From Armatimonadota bacterium (GTDB lineage Bacteria > Armatimonadota > JAAZEB01): DNA of 45,385 bases. Positions 24,451 through 33,058 of this stretch are shown piece by piece (position 1 is the first letter of the stretch; the number at the start of each line of letters is the position of its first letter). The DNA lies in NCBI GenBank assembly GCA_012512505.1, contig JAAZEB010000156.1:1-45385 (forward strand). The letters are read 5' to 3'. The notes beneath the pieces were generated by a model. The model was given only the letters and a program-made list of their open reading frames with translations. It was not told the origin of the DNA and did not search any database. A program made the position numbers and the translations under genes.

Positions 24451-25647
24451 GTGGTGACAGATTCGCGGAAGGCAGGGAGGCGACAGCAGGTCCTTCTCGT
24501 TCTGGGTTCGGCAGTTTTCCTGAGCCTGGCGGCCAGCATCGCCGACACGTCGTTCAACAACTTCGTCAACGACACGTTCCACATCTCAGCCGGGGCGCGG
24601 GGGCATCTGGAGTTCCCGCGCGAGTTGCCCGGTTTCCTCACCGCGCTGCTCTCCGGCGCGCTTTTCTTCATGGTGGAAACGCGCACCGCGGCGCTGGCTG
24701 CCCTGGGGGTGGCCGCCGGCCTCTTTGGCCTGGCCGCGCGCGGCGACCACTACCTGAGCATGGTCGCCTTCATGGTCCTCTGGAGTGCCGGCACGCACCT
24801 GATGATGCCGCTGCAGGGATCGATCATCCTCGGCCTGGCGGAGGAGGGGAAGCAGGCCACGCTGCTGGGGCGCCTCGGCAGCGCCGGCACCGCCGCGACG
24901 ATCATCGGCTGCGGGTTCCTCTGGTTCAGCATTCAGCGCCTGCACCTCGACTACTCGGTGCTCTTCGCGATCAGCGGGGTGGCGGCGGTCGGGGCGGCGC
25001 TCTTCCTGCTGGCCATGCGCAGCCCCACCGCCAGCGCCCGCCGCAAGCCGTTCCTGGTGCGCCGCCGCTACACCCTCTTCTATATCCTCAGCATCCTCTT
25101 CGGCGCCCGCAAGCAGATCTTCATCACCTTTGGGCCCTGGGTGCTGATCAAGGTGTTCCACCAGCCGGCCTCCACCTTCGCCCAGCTTCTGATCCTCAGC
25201 TCGATCCTCGGCGTCTTCCTCAAGCCGGTGCTGGGCCAGTGGATTGACCGCTATGGCGAGCGGCCGATCCTCATCGCAGACGCCGTCTTGCTAACCGGCG
25301 TCTGCCTCGGCTACGGCTTCGCCGAGCAGCTTGGTTTGGGCCGCCATGCGATCACCCTGATCTACGTCTGCTATATGCTCGACCAGGTGCTCTTCGCCAC
25401 CGGCATGGCCCGCACCACCTACCTCGACAAGATCGCCGTGGAGAAGTCGGACCTCGCCCCGACGCTGTCACTCGGCGTCAGCCTCGATCACCTCGTCTCG
25501 ATGACAGTGCCAACGCTCGGGGGCTTGCTGTGGGACCGCAGTGGCTACGCCTACGTCTTCCTGGCGGCGGCGGTGTTGGCGGTGCTGAACGGGGTGGCCG
25601 CAAGCTGCATCCGCACCCCGAAGGGGGTCAGCGCCCCGGGTCAGTGA
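24451..25647 (+). CDS. MFS-type membrane transporter
   Basis: About 398 residues, with roughly 12 hydrophobic segments and an MFS-like layout in two halves joined by a basic loop near the middle (SARRKPFLVRRRYTL). The first helix begins VLLVLGSAVFLSLAASIADT. The loop QWIDRYGERP between helices resembles the GxxxDRxGRR motif of MFS proteins. The start is one of two adjacent GTG codons (24451 or 24454) after CGAGGG; longer readings run back into the rhodanese gene. It is 41 bp from that gene, so they may share a transcript and it could move a sulfur compound or other anion, but the substrate is not readable. Its 3' end overlaps the convergent coiled-coil gene by 20 bp. Confidence 0.8.
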   Translation: MVTDSRKAGRRQQVLLVLGSAVFLSLAASIADTSFNNFVNDTFHISAGARGHLEFPRELPGFLTALLSGALFFMVETRTAALAALGVAAGLFGLAARGDHYLSMVAFMVLWSAGTHLMMPLQGSIILGLAEEGKQATLLGRLGSAGTAATIIGCGFLWFSIQRLHLDYSVLFAISGVAAVGAALFLLAMRSPTASARRKPFLVRRRYTLFYILSILFGARKQIFITFGPWVLIKVFHQPASTFAQLLILSSILGVFLKPVLGQWIDRYGERPILIADAVLLTGVCLGYGFAEQLGLGRHAITLIYVCYMLDQVLFATGMARTTYLDKIAVEKSDLAPTLSLGVSLDHLVSMTVPTLGGLLWDRSGYAYVFLAAAVLAVLNGVAASCIRTPKGVSAPGQ

Positions 25648-26083
25648 TGCCGAGGTCCACGCCGTTCGCTTTGAGGTCGCGCACGAGGCGGTTCAGGCGC
25701 TCGGTGAGGCGGGTATGGCGCGCGTCGAGGAGGGCGACGCGGGCACGCAGTTGCTGGGTGTCCGGCTCGGGGATCGCCGCGCCCTGCGCGTCGGTCACCT
25801 CCACCTCGGGGCGCTCTGTCTCCTGAACAGGCGGCGCCGGCCGGCGGGCCGTCTGCAGCTCTTCGCGCGCTTCCGCCAGATCACGGCGCAGGGCGGTCAC
25901 CTCCTGCCGCAGCTCCGCCAGCTCGGCGCGCACCTGGCTTTGCGCCCGCTCGGTGCCGCGAAGCCGCGGCCCCAGGGCCAGCGAGAAGATCACCGCCATG
26001 GCTGAGAGGACCAGGGCGGCCACGGCGAATCGGTTGTCGGTGTGCGGGCGCGCGTCGGCGCCGCGGAAGCTCTTCTCTTGCAT
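25628..26083 (-). CDS. Single-helix membrane protein with coiled coil, unknown function
   Basis: A 151-residue protein that I do not recognise. A membrane helix (FAVAALVLSAMAVIFSLALG) lies near residues 18-37, followed by a strongly charged heptad region (RAELAELRQEVTALRRDLAE) to about residue 80, a Pro-rich break, and a second helical segment (QLRARVALLDARHTRLTERL) near 110-140. Topology would leave a long coiled coil on one side of the membrane, as in division or envelope scaffold proteins, though nothing identifies a role. The ATG at 26083 has GAGGAAGAG upstream; a GTG at 26101 is an alternative. The tail overlaps the MFS gene by 20 bp on the opposite strand. Confidence 0.65.
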   Translation of the reverse strand: MQEKSFRGADARPHTDNRFAVAALVLSAMAVIFSLALGPRLRGTERAQSQVRAELAELRQEVTALRRDLAEAREELQTARRPAPPVQETERPEVEVTDAQGAAIPEPDTQQLRARVALLDARHTRLTERLNRLVRDLKANGVDLGITDPGR

Positions 26084-26229
26084 CGCGCTCTTCCTCACCA
26101 CTTGATAGTTCAGTAGTTCGACCCTCAGCGCCGAATGCCCTGCCGTGGGAACGCGGCCGCGGGGTGGCAGGAGCCTTTCTGCCGCCCCGCGAAGGGATGC
26201 CCAGTTCCGGAACCAGAAGGGCGTCCCGC

Positions 26230-26523
26230 ATGGTCCGACGGCATCCGCGCATCTTGGGGAGGGGTCGACGCCACCTCGGCGGGGTGGTGGCGCTGCTAGC
26301 GGCGGTTGCGGCGCTGCCCGCGCGCGCCGGCGATGCCGCTACGCCGCGGGGAGAGCCGGTGCTGGAACCACCGACGCTGCACAGCCTGGGTGTCTACTGG
26401 GTGATCGGTGGCGATGACAACGGCCGGCGCGTTGAGCGCCCTCTTCGGCCGGAAAAAGAAACAGCACACGGAGTTGGCTCCGTGTGCTGTTCGCGCGAGA
26501 CGGTTCACAGGGATGAGGCGTGA
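26230..26523 (+). pseudogene. Truncated 5' fragment of a secreted protein gene
   Basis: The frame encodes a basic start, a signal-peptide-like helix (VVALLAAVAALPARAG) and then LEPPTLHSLGVYWVIGGDDN. That last segment is familiar from the start of large secreted proteins of planctomycete-like and related bacteria, where it is followed by a beta-sandwich domain. Here the similarity stops at GDDNGRRVE, and the frame runs into the cold-shock terminator and ends after 97 codons. It looks like the remnant of a gene whose body was lost, or a short secreted protein. No ribosome site stands out. Confidence 0.4.
26451..26491 (-). terminator. Rho-independent terminator of the cold-shock gene
   Basis: A perfect 14-bp stem, 26460-26473 pairing with 26478-26491, around a 4-base loop. 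Read on the minus strand the stem is followed by TCTTTTTCC. It lies 53 bp after the cold-shock stop codon and is the clearest intrinsic terminator in the window. Confidence 0.9.
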
Positions 26524-26544
26524 TCCTGGGACTCTCGCAGTGGA

Positions 26545-26748
26545 TTACGACGCGACGGTGACGTTGGCTGCCTGGGGCCCTTTGGGGCCATTGACGACCT
26601 CAAAGCTGACAACCTGTCCTTCATCGAGCGTCTTGTAGCCGGGGGCTTGAATGGCGGAGTAGTGCACGAAAACGTCTCGGCCTTCCTGAGTCTCGATGAA
26701 CCCATACCCCTTCGTCGCGTTGAACCACTTAACCCGTCCGGTTGCCAT
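26545..26748 (-). CDS. Cold-shock domain protein (CspA family)
   Basis: A 67-residue single cold-shock domain, standard length. It opens with [15 protein letters not shown] (RNP1) and has DVFVHYSAI (RNP2) and a C-terminal GPQAANVTV strand. These proteins bind single-stranded RNA and DNA and melt mRNA structure, often at low temperature. AGGAGG precedes the ATG by eight bases. The transcript has a leader of about 115 nt from the promoter at 26869-26898, as is common for csp genes whose long leaders act as temperature-sensitive switches, and ends at the strong hairpin at 26451-26491. It is a one-gene transcript. Confidence 0.96.
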   Translation of the reverse strand: MATGRVKWFNATKGYGFIETQEGRDVFVHYSAIQAPGYKTLDEGQVVSFEVVNGPKGPQAANVTVAS

Positions 26749-26868
26749 ACCCGGAACCTCCTGCGTTGCTTTCCACCGCCACGAGCACCTGCTAAAGGAA
26801 AGCCGGCGTGCCGTACCAGGGCTGTACGACGGCGGCAGTGAAAGTGTGATGGGGTGAGTTGCACAAGA

Positions 26869-26898
26869 AGTATATCACGGCCCAGGCGTTTGTGTAAA
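26869..26898 (-). promoter_or_regulatory. Cold-shock gene promoter
   Basis: On the minus strand: TTTACA (26893-26898), 18 bp, TATACT (26869-26874). The start would be near 26862, leaving a leader of about 114 nt (26749-26862) that holds no open reading frame of note. Confidence 0.7.
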
Positions 26899-26955
26899 GA
26901 GCCTGCGCCACTCAGGCGCTGGCTACGGGGCGCCGCCGAACGGCGTTCCCGCGCC

Positions 26956-26984
26956 TTGACAGGCCCCTCCGATGGTTGTATACT
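26956..26984 (+). promoter_or_regulatory. Promoter of the RCK (TrkA) operon
   Basis: TTGACA (26956-26961), 17 bp, TATACT (26979-26984). Predicted start near 26991, one base before an in-frame ATG at 26992, so leaderless translation of the first gene is possible. The divergent cold-shock promoter lies 58 bp away. Confidence 0.8.
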
Positions 26985-27072
26985 GCCTGCGATGCGATCG
27001 ACGGGTCAAAGAGTAAGGAGAGGCCCCGCCCAGAGAGGCGCGCGCCCCCCACGAAGCCGCCGCGCTTCGTGG

Positions 27073-27297
27073 ATGAAGCCGCGCGTGCGAGCCTACTACA
27101 ACCTTATCCTCGCCGGAGTGGTGACGGTGTGCGGCTGCCTATTGGTGGCGGCACCCGCCCTCTTCGGCTTGTCGCCGGAAGCCCGGCCGCTGGGGGGTGT
27201 GCTGGCCGGCTATGGCCTGGTGCGCACCTACGGCTTCTACGTGCGTCTGCGCCGGCTGAACCAGTCCGGGCATCCGGAGGGGGGGAGAAGGCCATGA
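27073..27297 (+). CDS. Small membrane protein preceding the RCK genes
   Basis: A 74-residue protein with a membrane helix NLILAGVVTVCGCLLVAAPALFG and a second, weaker segment PLGGVLAGYGLVRTYGFYV, then a basic tail. I do not recognise a family. Its stop overlaps the next ATG (ATGA), indicating translational coupling to the RCK protein. The ATG at 27073 lacks a ribosome site and follows a hairpin (CCACGAAG/CTTCGTGG). The alternative ATG at 26992 sits at the predicted transcription start and would add 27 basic residues. A role as accessory subunit of a potassium channel or transporter is suggested only by position. Confidence 0.6.
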   Translation: MKPRVRAYYNLILAGVVTVCGCLLVAAPALFGLSPEARPLGGVLAGYGLVRTYGFYVRLRRLNQSGHPEGGRRP

Positions 27298-27728
27298 ACA
27301 TCGTCATCATCGGCTGTGGGCGCGTGGGCTCCAGCCTGGCGAATACCCTCTCACAAGAAGGGCACCACGTGACCGTGGTCGACCGCGAGGCGCGGGCGAT
27401 GCAGCGCCGCCTCGATCCCGATTTCGCCGGCACGAAGGTAGTCGGGAACGCCATGGACGAAGACGTCCTCGCCCGGGCCGGCTTGCGCGAGGCGGATGTG
27501 GTGGTAACCCTCACTGAGGGGGATAACCGCAACATCATGATCGCGCAGATCGCTCGCGAGAAGTACGGCGTGAAAAAGGTGCTGGCGCGGATCGTCGATC
27601 CGCTGCGGGCGCTGGCCTACCGCGAACTGGGCATCGAGTCGGTTGATCAGACCACGATCATGGGCGCTTACATGCGACGCGCGGTGTTGGGGGATCGCGC
27701 CTGCGAAACGGCCAATACCGGGGAATAG
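27294..27728 (+). CDS. TrkA-N (RCK) domain protein, regulatory subunit of K+ transport
   Basis: A 144-residue RCK N-terminal domain alone. The nucleotide-binding loop is IVIIGCGRVGSSLANTL, with VTVVDRE ending the second strand; this Asp normally contacts NAD(H) or ATP ribose. VVTLTEGDNRNIMIAQIAREKYG is the typical following segment. There is no RCK C-terminal domain, so it probably pairs with the adjacent two-domain protein. In Thermotoga and some Firmicutes similar short-plus-long RCK pairs gate a TrkH/KtrB-type potassium channel. No channel gene is in the window. GGAGGGGGGAGAAGG precedes the ATG, which overlaps the previous stop; five bases separate it from the next gene. Confidence 0.88.
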   Translation: MNIVIIGCGRVGSSLANTLSQEGHHVTVVDREARAMQRRLDPDFAGTKVVGNAMDEDVLARAGLREADVVVTLTEGDNRNIMIAQIAREKYGVKKVLARIVDPLRALAYRELGIESVDQTTIMGAYMRRAVLGDRACETANTGE

Positions 27729-27733
27729 ACCTC

Positions 27734-28402
27734 ATGTACATCATCGTGATGGGGGGCGGCCAGGTCGGTTACCACCTGACACGGACGCTGATGCAGAAGG
27801 GTCACGAGGTGCTGCTGGTGGAGAAGGACCACCGGCGCGCCCTGCTGATCAATGAGGAGCTTGGCCCCGTCGTATTCGAGGGGGATGGCTGCGAATTCCG
27901 CACCCTGCAGCAGATCGGCACCAGCCGGGCCGATGTGGTCGTTGCCGTCACCGGCGATGACGAAGACAACCTGGTGGCTTGCCAGATCTCCAAGCGCAAC
28001 TTCGGCGTGCGGCGGACCATCGCCCGGGTGAACGACCCGCGCAACGAGGACATCTTCCGCCGGCTGGGCATCGATGAGACCGTCTCCAGCACCAAGGTGA
28101 TTGATGACCTGATCGAGCAGGAGATCGCCACCGGCGACGTGGTGCCGCTGGCCGCCCTGCAGCGCGGCGACCTGGAGATCGTCGAGGCGAGCATTCGCGA
28201 AGGCTCGCCCGCGGCCCGCCGGGCCGTGCGCGACCTGGAGCTGCCCGCGGAGTCGCTCATCTCCTGCATCGTCCGCGGCGGCCGCGCGGTGGTGCCCCAG
28301 GGCGATACTATCCTCCAACCGGATGACCGGGTGATCGCCCTGGTACACCGCGACCAGGAGGCGGCGCTGCAAACGGTTCTGCGGGGCCCCACCCCCACCT
28401 GA
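27734..28402 (+). CDS. trkA: TrkA family potassium uptake protein (RCK N + C domains)
   Basis: A 222-residue protein with an RCK N domain (YIIVMGGGQVGYHLTRTL, VLLVEKD, VVAVTGDDEDNLVACQISK) at residues 1-135 and an RCK C domain from about 140 (DLEIVEASIREGSPAARRAV, then DTILQPDDRVIALVHRD). The C domain is the part that binds cyclic di-AMP in KtrA and related proteins. It regulates potassium uptake on the cytosolic face of a TrkH/KtrB channel together with the short RCK partner encoded five bases upstream. No channel gene is adjacent. Weak ribosome site, consistent with coupling to the upstream gene. A cyclic di-AMP synthase is encoded 7 kb away. Confidence 0.92.
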   Translation: MYIIVMGGGQVGYHLTRTLMQKGHEVLLVEKDHRRALLINEELGPVVFEGDGCEFRTLQQIGTSRADVVVAVTGDDEDNLVACQISKRNFGVRRTIARVNDPRNEDIFRRLGIDETVSSTKVIDDLIEQEIATGDVVPLAALQRGDLEIVEASIREGSPAARRAVRDLELPAESLISCIVRGGRAVVPQGDTILQPDDRVIALVHRDQEAALQTVLRGPTPT

Positions 28403-28553
28403 GCGCCGCCCCGGAAAACGCCGGGAACATCCTTCCGCGCCCCAGCGTCTCCAGCGTAGGCGGCGCGCGCTGGCGCTCACCAGCGGCGTGCGGCCGTCAG
28501 TGATTCTGGTGCGTCTCATGCAAGAGGGTGGGCGTGTTCCTCAGAGGTGAAGT

Positions 28554-29852
28554 ATGACTCGACGAGCAACTCCCTGGCTGCAAGGGATCGCGGGGCTGGC
28601 GGTCGCCGTCGGCCTTGCCTGGCTGGCCGGCTGCGGTGGCGCCGGCGGGCCAACGTGGTCCAATAGTGGGCCGACCTACGGTCCCGGCGGCAACCGGCAG
28701 ACGGTGGGGGGACGGGGGGCGGTGCCCCCGCCGGCCGGCAGCGTGCGCGGCCGGGTGGAGATCCCCGCTCGTCCCAATGGCCTGCGCCGGCCGGTGGCCT
28801 GGCATTCCTGGCTGCGCCTTGGCGCGCCGGCAGAGGCGGAGGCCCGCATCGCCCGGGTGCCGCTGGCCGACGCGCGCGTGCGCCTGATCGACCGCGCCAC
28901 CAAGGAGAACGTCTCCACCACCGTCACCACCGACGCTCGCGGCGAATTCCGCATCGACAATGTGGCTCCCAGCCCCCGCTTCTCGGCACTGGCAACCGAC
29001 GGCCAGGTGACGCTGGAGGCGGTGCTGCCAGAGGCCGCCGGGCGCTCGGAGGTGCAGGTCGTTCTCAACGAGGCCACCACCGTTGGCGCTGAGGCGGCGC
29101 GGTTGGCCGAGGAGGAGGGGCTCACCCCGGAGGCGGGCGCCCAGCTTGCCGCCTACGTGGCCGCGCTGCAGGAGGAGCGCCAGGCAGAGCACTCTGCCGA
29201 GGTGCCCAACCTCTCGCGCCCGGAGGAGATCCAGACGCGGGCGCGGCAGCACCTGCTGCGGGCCGCTGACGGGGCCCTCGACGCGGCGCTGGAAACCGGC
29301 GAGCGCGCGGAGGCCTGGCGAGCGGTGGCGGCGGCGCAGATCGTGGCGCGGCACCGCCTGAAGCTGGCCAAGAAGGTGCGCCTGACGCCGCTGCAGGGAG
29401 AGGCGATCGTGCGCGCCCTGGTTGGCAAGGAAACGCGCACCGTGGCGCCGGAGAAGCTGCTGGCCGCCCTGAAGAAGGCGGGGGTGAAGGACAAGGAAGG
29501 CAAGCCGGTCACCACGGCGCACCTCACCGACGCCCTTGCTTCGCTGCAAGCGGCGTTTCCCTCCCTCAAGGAGGTGAAGCTGGAGAAGACGCCGGTGCTG
29601 GTGGCGCTGCTGCTGGGCGAGCAGGGCGAGGGACCATTCCAGTTCACCACCCGTGAGCAGATGAAGGCGTTCCTCAAGGAGTTGGTGGGCGAGGTGGAGA
29701 CGCCGAACGGCCCCACCGGCGCCAAGCAAACCGTGGCCGCCGGCACCGCGAACAGCGCGGCCCCTGCCGCGAACGGCGCCCCCGCTGCCCAGAAGGAGAA
29801 GGAGGGCGCGGCTCCGCCCGCAGCAGAGAGTGGCGCCCCTAAGGCGGACTAA
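28554..29852 (+). CDS. Lipoprotein with carboxypeptidase-regulatory-like domain
   Basis: A 432-residue protein. The lipobox LAGC at 24-27 after a hydrophobic signal shows lipid attachment at Cys27. A Gly-rich linker follows, then a beta-sandwich of the carboxypeptidase-regulatory/CnaB type at about 60-165 (PLADARVRLIDRATKE, TTDARGEFRIDNV). The rest is helical, Glu/Ala/Lys-rich, and ends in a low-complexity Ala/Pro tail of about 50 residues. No enzyme motif is seen; an envelope-bound structural or binding role is likely. AGAGGTG precedes the ATG. The gene stands alone between the RCK operon and the convergent heparinase-like gene (48 bp). Confidence 0.75.
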   Translation: MTRRATPWLQGIAGLAVAVGLAWLAGCGGAGGPTWSNSGPTYGPGGNRQTVGGRGAVPPPAGSVRGRVEIPARPNGLRRPVAWHSWLRLGAPAEAEARIARVPLADARVRLIDRATKENVSTTVTTDARGEFRIDNVAPSPRFSALATDGQVTLEAVLPEAAGRSEVQVVLNEATTVGAEAARLAEEEGLTPEAGAQLAAYVAALQEERQAEHSAEVPNLSRPEEIQTRARQHLLRAADGALDAALETGERAEAWRAVAAAQIVARHRLKLAKKVRLTPLQGEAIVRALVGKETRTVAPEKLLAALKKAGVKDKEGKPVTTAHLTDALASLQAAFPSLKEVKLEKTPVLVALLLGEQGEGPFQFTTREQMKAFLKELVGEVETPNGPTGAKQTVAAGTANSAAPAANGAPAAQKEKEGAAPPAAESGAPKAD

Positions 29853-29900
29853 CGCCCCGGGTAGCGATTCAGAAACGGGTGTCCGGCCGGGCGGTGACGC

Positions 29901-32900
29901 TCATTCACGGCTTGCGGGCCGCTCCCCCGGCGCCGCGCGCAGCTCTGCCACCACCGCGGTGGAGCCGGTGACCAGCGTCGCCTCCCCACGGACCACCGAC
30001 ACCTCGACGAGGTCGGCCGGCTCCTTCAGCCGGAGGGCCAGCCCGCCGCAGGTCAGCTCCTTGCCGCGACAAAGAACCACCCGCTCGATGGCGCCGGCCT
30101 GGTTACGCCGCACCAGGCACAGCTCGGCATCGGTGCGCAGGCCCCACTCCCTCTGCACCAGAAGGCCCGCCTCCCTCAGGGCCGGGCGGAGGCCCAACGG
30201 GTTCTCCACGTCCGCGGCCACCAGCAGGTCGCGCCGGCCATCGACGAGGCGCACCTCCACGGCGGCGTGGTTGTCGGGGTAGGCGGCGCCGGCAGGGGTG
30301 TGCAGCGCCAGGCGGCGGGCACTCGCCACGGCCGGGCGCGTTCCGTACGGCTCCAGGATGCCAACGAACGCCGAGCGCAGCGGCGCCTGGGCCGCCTGGC
30401 GGCGCACCAGCAGGCGCGGGATCCAGGCCTCCTCGTTCGTCTGGAATCCACCCGGGCACACCCACGCCTCGGCGGTGTAAACCTGAGCGCCACGCGTCAG
30501 GCCGGTGTAGCGCAGGTGCGTTTCCTGCCCCGACGGCCCGTGGCCATCGCGGTCGTTCACCTTCCAGTCGGCCACCCAGCCGGGGGTCGCCTCAAAGTCA
30601 CCCCGGAAGTGGCGCATCTGCGTGTCGTGCCCATAGTCAGCGGCCGGCGCCAGGTTCAGGCCGGTGGTGGTAAGGTCGCCGAAGTGGCTGTGCAGGAACC
30701 AGGCGTGGTCGTTGCCGCCGACGACGCGGAACAGATCGAGCAGGTAGCACGCCTCTGGCGAGAGATCCACCAGCGCCACGGTGCGCTCGTACTGCGGCGC
30801 GGCGACCAGCGCCGGTGCCGAGGCCCGAATGGCGTGGAACTCCTTACCGTCGGCCCACAGCGTCGTCTCGCCGTTGCCAGCCACCTGGTCCTTGCCATCA
30901 ATGACCACCGTGTTGTGCCCGGCCGACCTGACGTACCAGGAGAACTTCGGCCCGCTCCAGCCCCCGAAGTGAACCGGGGGGTAGCCGAACTCGGGGAGTA
31001 GGTCCAGGCCGCGGGCGAAGAGGCCGAGGTTGAGGCCGTCGTGATGCCCGTGGGCACCGCCGGCGTCGTAGTCGAGCCAGGCAGCGCGGGCGTGAGCGCC
31101 GCTGCCGGAGCGCAGGATCGCCAGGCGCCACTGCTCCTTGTTGACGCTCCCCAGGCGCAGTTCCTCACCCTCGCGGTCGATGACGCGCTTCAGGTCGCGC
31201 TGCAGCGCGGCCGGGTCGGCGGCGAAAAGGTCGTAGGGGAGTCCCTCCGCGCGTCCCCCGTTGCTCTGGTAGAGGACCTGCGCGAAGGCGACATCGCCGG
31301 TCGCCTGGTAGAGTTGCCAGAGGAAGGCGTGCGGCGCGGGCCCCACGCTTGGAGGAAGCGGCATGACTGGCCTTTCCTGGCTCCCCGCGGTGTTGGCGAC
31401 CGCAGAGCGGGGGACCGACCCGAGGTTCAGGCCCAGGTAACGGCGCACCGGGGTGACGTAGGTGCCGGAGTCGCCCGTTTGCGGGTAGTAGGCGCCGAGG
31501 CACCAGGTGTCGATGTGGAAGCGGTAGGTCTGGTGCAGCCGCGGATGGCGCTTGAGGATGGCGGGGAGAAACTCCGGATCGACGCGGGCGTAGTAGCCGA
31601 GGAACTCCGCCAGGTTGTTGGGGCCGATGGTGGAGTAGCCCGCCAGGCCCTTCTCGCCAGTCATGCCGTCCACGGCGGTGCAGCGGGTGATGATCTCGTC
31701 GATCATCGCCTCGATGGCGGCGCGGTCGGCCGGCCAATCGAGGATCGTGCGGCAGAGGGCGACGGTGACGTCAGTCGTCGGGTAGTTAGAGGCGATCTTG
31801 TGGCGGTTGACCACGGCGTCGCGCAGGATCCGCTCCTCGATGTTGCGCTGGATCTGGGCAAAGGAGTCCTTGGGGTTCTCCAGTTGGTACTGCCGCGCCT
31901 TCCGCGAGAGGAACGCCACCAGCTCCGGGTCCTCGCGCAGCCCCTCGAACACCTGGTCGTAGGCGAAGGCGAGCGCGCGCGTTTCCTGACAGGCGTCGTG
32001 CCAGGTGGAGACGTAGCCGGCCGCGCCCGGCTGCTCGTAGACCTTTCCCTGCAGCTTGAAGTCGTGCGTCGGATAGAGGTCGGCCACCCGGTCGAGCAGC
32101 ACCCCCGCCTTGTGAGCATAGATCGGCTCGCCGGTGACGACGTAGGCGGCGGCCAGGTGGGTGATCCCGGCGACGATTGCCTGCTTCCACTGTCCGTAGA
32201 TCAGGTAGCAGCCGATGAAGCGCCAGCGCTTGTCGCCATCGACATACCCTTCGCCGTCATCCACCCCGAACTGGCGCAGCGGGTCGTCCGCCGCCGGGTG
32301 CTCCTCGTTGAAAAGGAGGGAGCGGTCGGCCCGCCGCGGGTCGAAGACGCCGTGCTCGTCGAGGCCGGAGCGGTAGAAGCGGGCGAAGTCGTTCTTCGGG
32401 AAGGCCACCTGGCAGTGCGGGCAGACCACCTTCCAGGGGCGCTGCAGGGCATCGATCTGCCAGGTGTACATCGGCACGCCCTCTTTACAGGCAGGGCAGT
32501 GCCCGTTCGACCACACCATCCACGAGCGGGTGATGGTGCTGCCGAACATCAGGTCCCACAGTTCCTCGTCGGAACGTTGCGTCCACCACTGGGCTCGCGC
32601 GACGATCTGTCGCTGCATCTCGGCCGCCCAGGGGTAGCGCGCGATGTTCGCCTGCGCTTTCTCCACCAGGTGGCGCGGGTAGAAGATGCTGCTCTCTTTC
32701 ATGGCAGGCGCTCCTTCCGCTCGGCTGGGCACGGTGACCCCCACCAGGCCGGCGGTCACCGCGGCCGCCAGCAGGCCGGCCAGGCGGAGCGGCCAGGCCG
32801 GGTGTCGGGCGTGCGTGCGTCGCTTCAATGGGGTCGCGGGGAAAAGGTCGGTCGCGCCGCGGGCATGGTTCTGGCGCCCCACGGCTCGGCCCGCCCACCG

Positions 32901-32936
32901 GGCGCCGTGGCGATGGTGGAAGAGGCAGATACGCAT
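29901..32936 (-). CDS. Heparinase II/III-like polysaccharide lyase family protein
   Basis: A 1011-residue protein. A signal or anchor helix (LRLAGLLAAAVTAGLVGVTV) lies at about 50-70, after an unusually long basic N-terminus. Residues 147-175 hold CPAC and CPHC, a four-Cys zinc-ribbon-like site seen in some lyases of this superfamily. An alpha/alpha-toroid region follows (to about 550), then the heparinase II/III beta domain with HGHHDGLNLGLFARG and GHNTVVIDGKDQ, which hold conserved His and Asn positions. Substrate could be a uronic-acid polysaccharide such as alginate or a glycosaminoglycan. The ATG has GGGAGGA five bases before it. It lies 122 bp downstream of glmM on the same strand and may be its own unit. 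Confidence 0.82.
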   Translation of the reverse strand: MRICLFHHRHGARWAGRAVGRQNHARGATDLFPATPLKRRTHARHPAWPLRLAGLLAAAVTAGLVGVTVPSRAEGAPAMKESSIFYPRHLVEKAQANIARYPWAAEMQRQIVARAQWWTQRSDEELWDLMFGSTITRSWMVWSNGHCPACKEGVPMYTWQIDALQRPWKVVCPHCQVAFPKNDFARFYRSGLDEHGVFDPRRADRSLLFNEEHPAADDPLRQFGVDDGEGYVDGDKRWRFIGCYLIYGQWKQAIVAGITHLAAAYVVTGEPIYAHKAGVLLDRVADLYPTHDFKLQGKVYEQPGAAGYVSTWHDACQETRALAFAYDQVFEGLREDPELVAFLSRKARQYQLENPKDSFAQIQRNIEERILRDAVVNRHKIASNYPTTDVTVALCRTILDWPADRAAIEAMIDEIITRCTAVDGMTGEKGLAGYSTIGPNNLAEFLGYYARVDPEFLPAILKRHPRLHQTYRFHIDTWCLGAYYPQTGDSGTYVTPVRRYLGLNLGSVPRSAVANTAGSQERPVMPLPPSVGPAPHAFLWQLYQATGDVAFAQVLYQSNGGRAEGLPYDLFAADPAALQRDLKRVIDREGEELRLGSVNKEQWRLAILRSGSGAHARAAWLDYDAGGAHGHHDGLNLGLFARGLDLLPEFGYPPVHFGGWSGPKFSWYVRSAGHNTVVIDGKDQVAGNGETTLWADGKEFHAIRASAPALVAAPQYERTVALVDLSPEACYLLDLFRVVGGNDHAWFLHSHFGDLTTTGLNLAPAADYGHDTQMRHFRGDFEATPGWVADWKVNDRDGHGPSGQETHLRYTGLTRGAQVYTAEAWVCPGGFQTNEEAWIPRLLVRRQAAQAPLRSAFVGILEPYGTRPAVASARRLALHTPAGAAYPDNHAAVEVRLVDGRRDLLVAADVENPLGLRPALREAGLLVQREWGLRTDAELCLVRRNQAGAIERVVLCRGKELTCGGLALRLKEPADLVEVSVVRGEATLVTGSTAVVAELRAAPGERPASRE

Positions 32937-33058
32937 CGGGTCCTCCCGCTGCCCGTCGCCGGCCGCAACCGGGCGCGCCAGCCGCCGGCAAGGGCGAAGG
33001 CTTCAGGTTCGGCGGTTGGGCGGCGATTCCCGCCACACCGTTTTGGCGCCTGCTGCCC

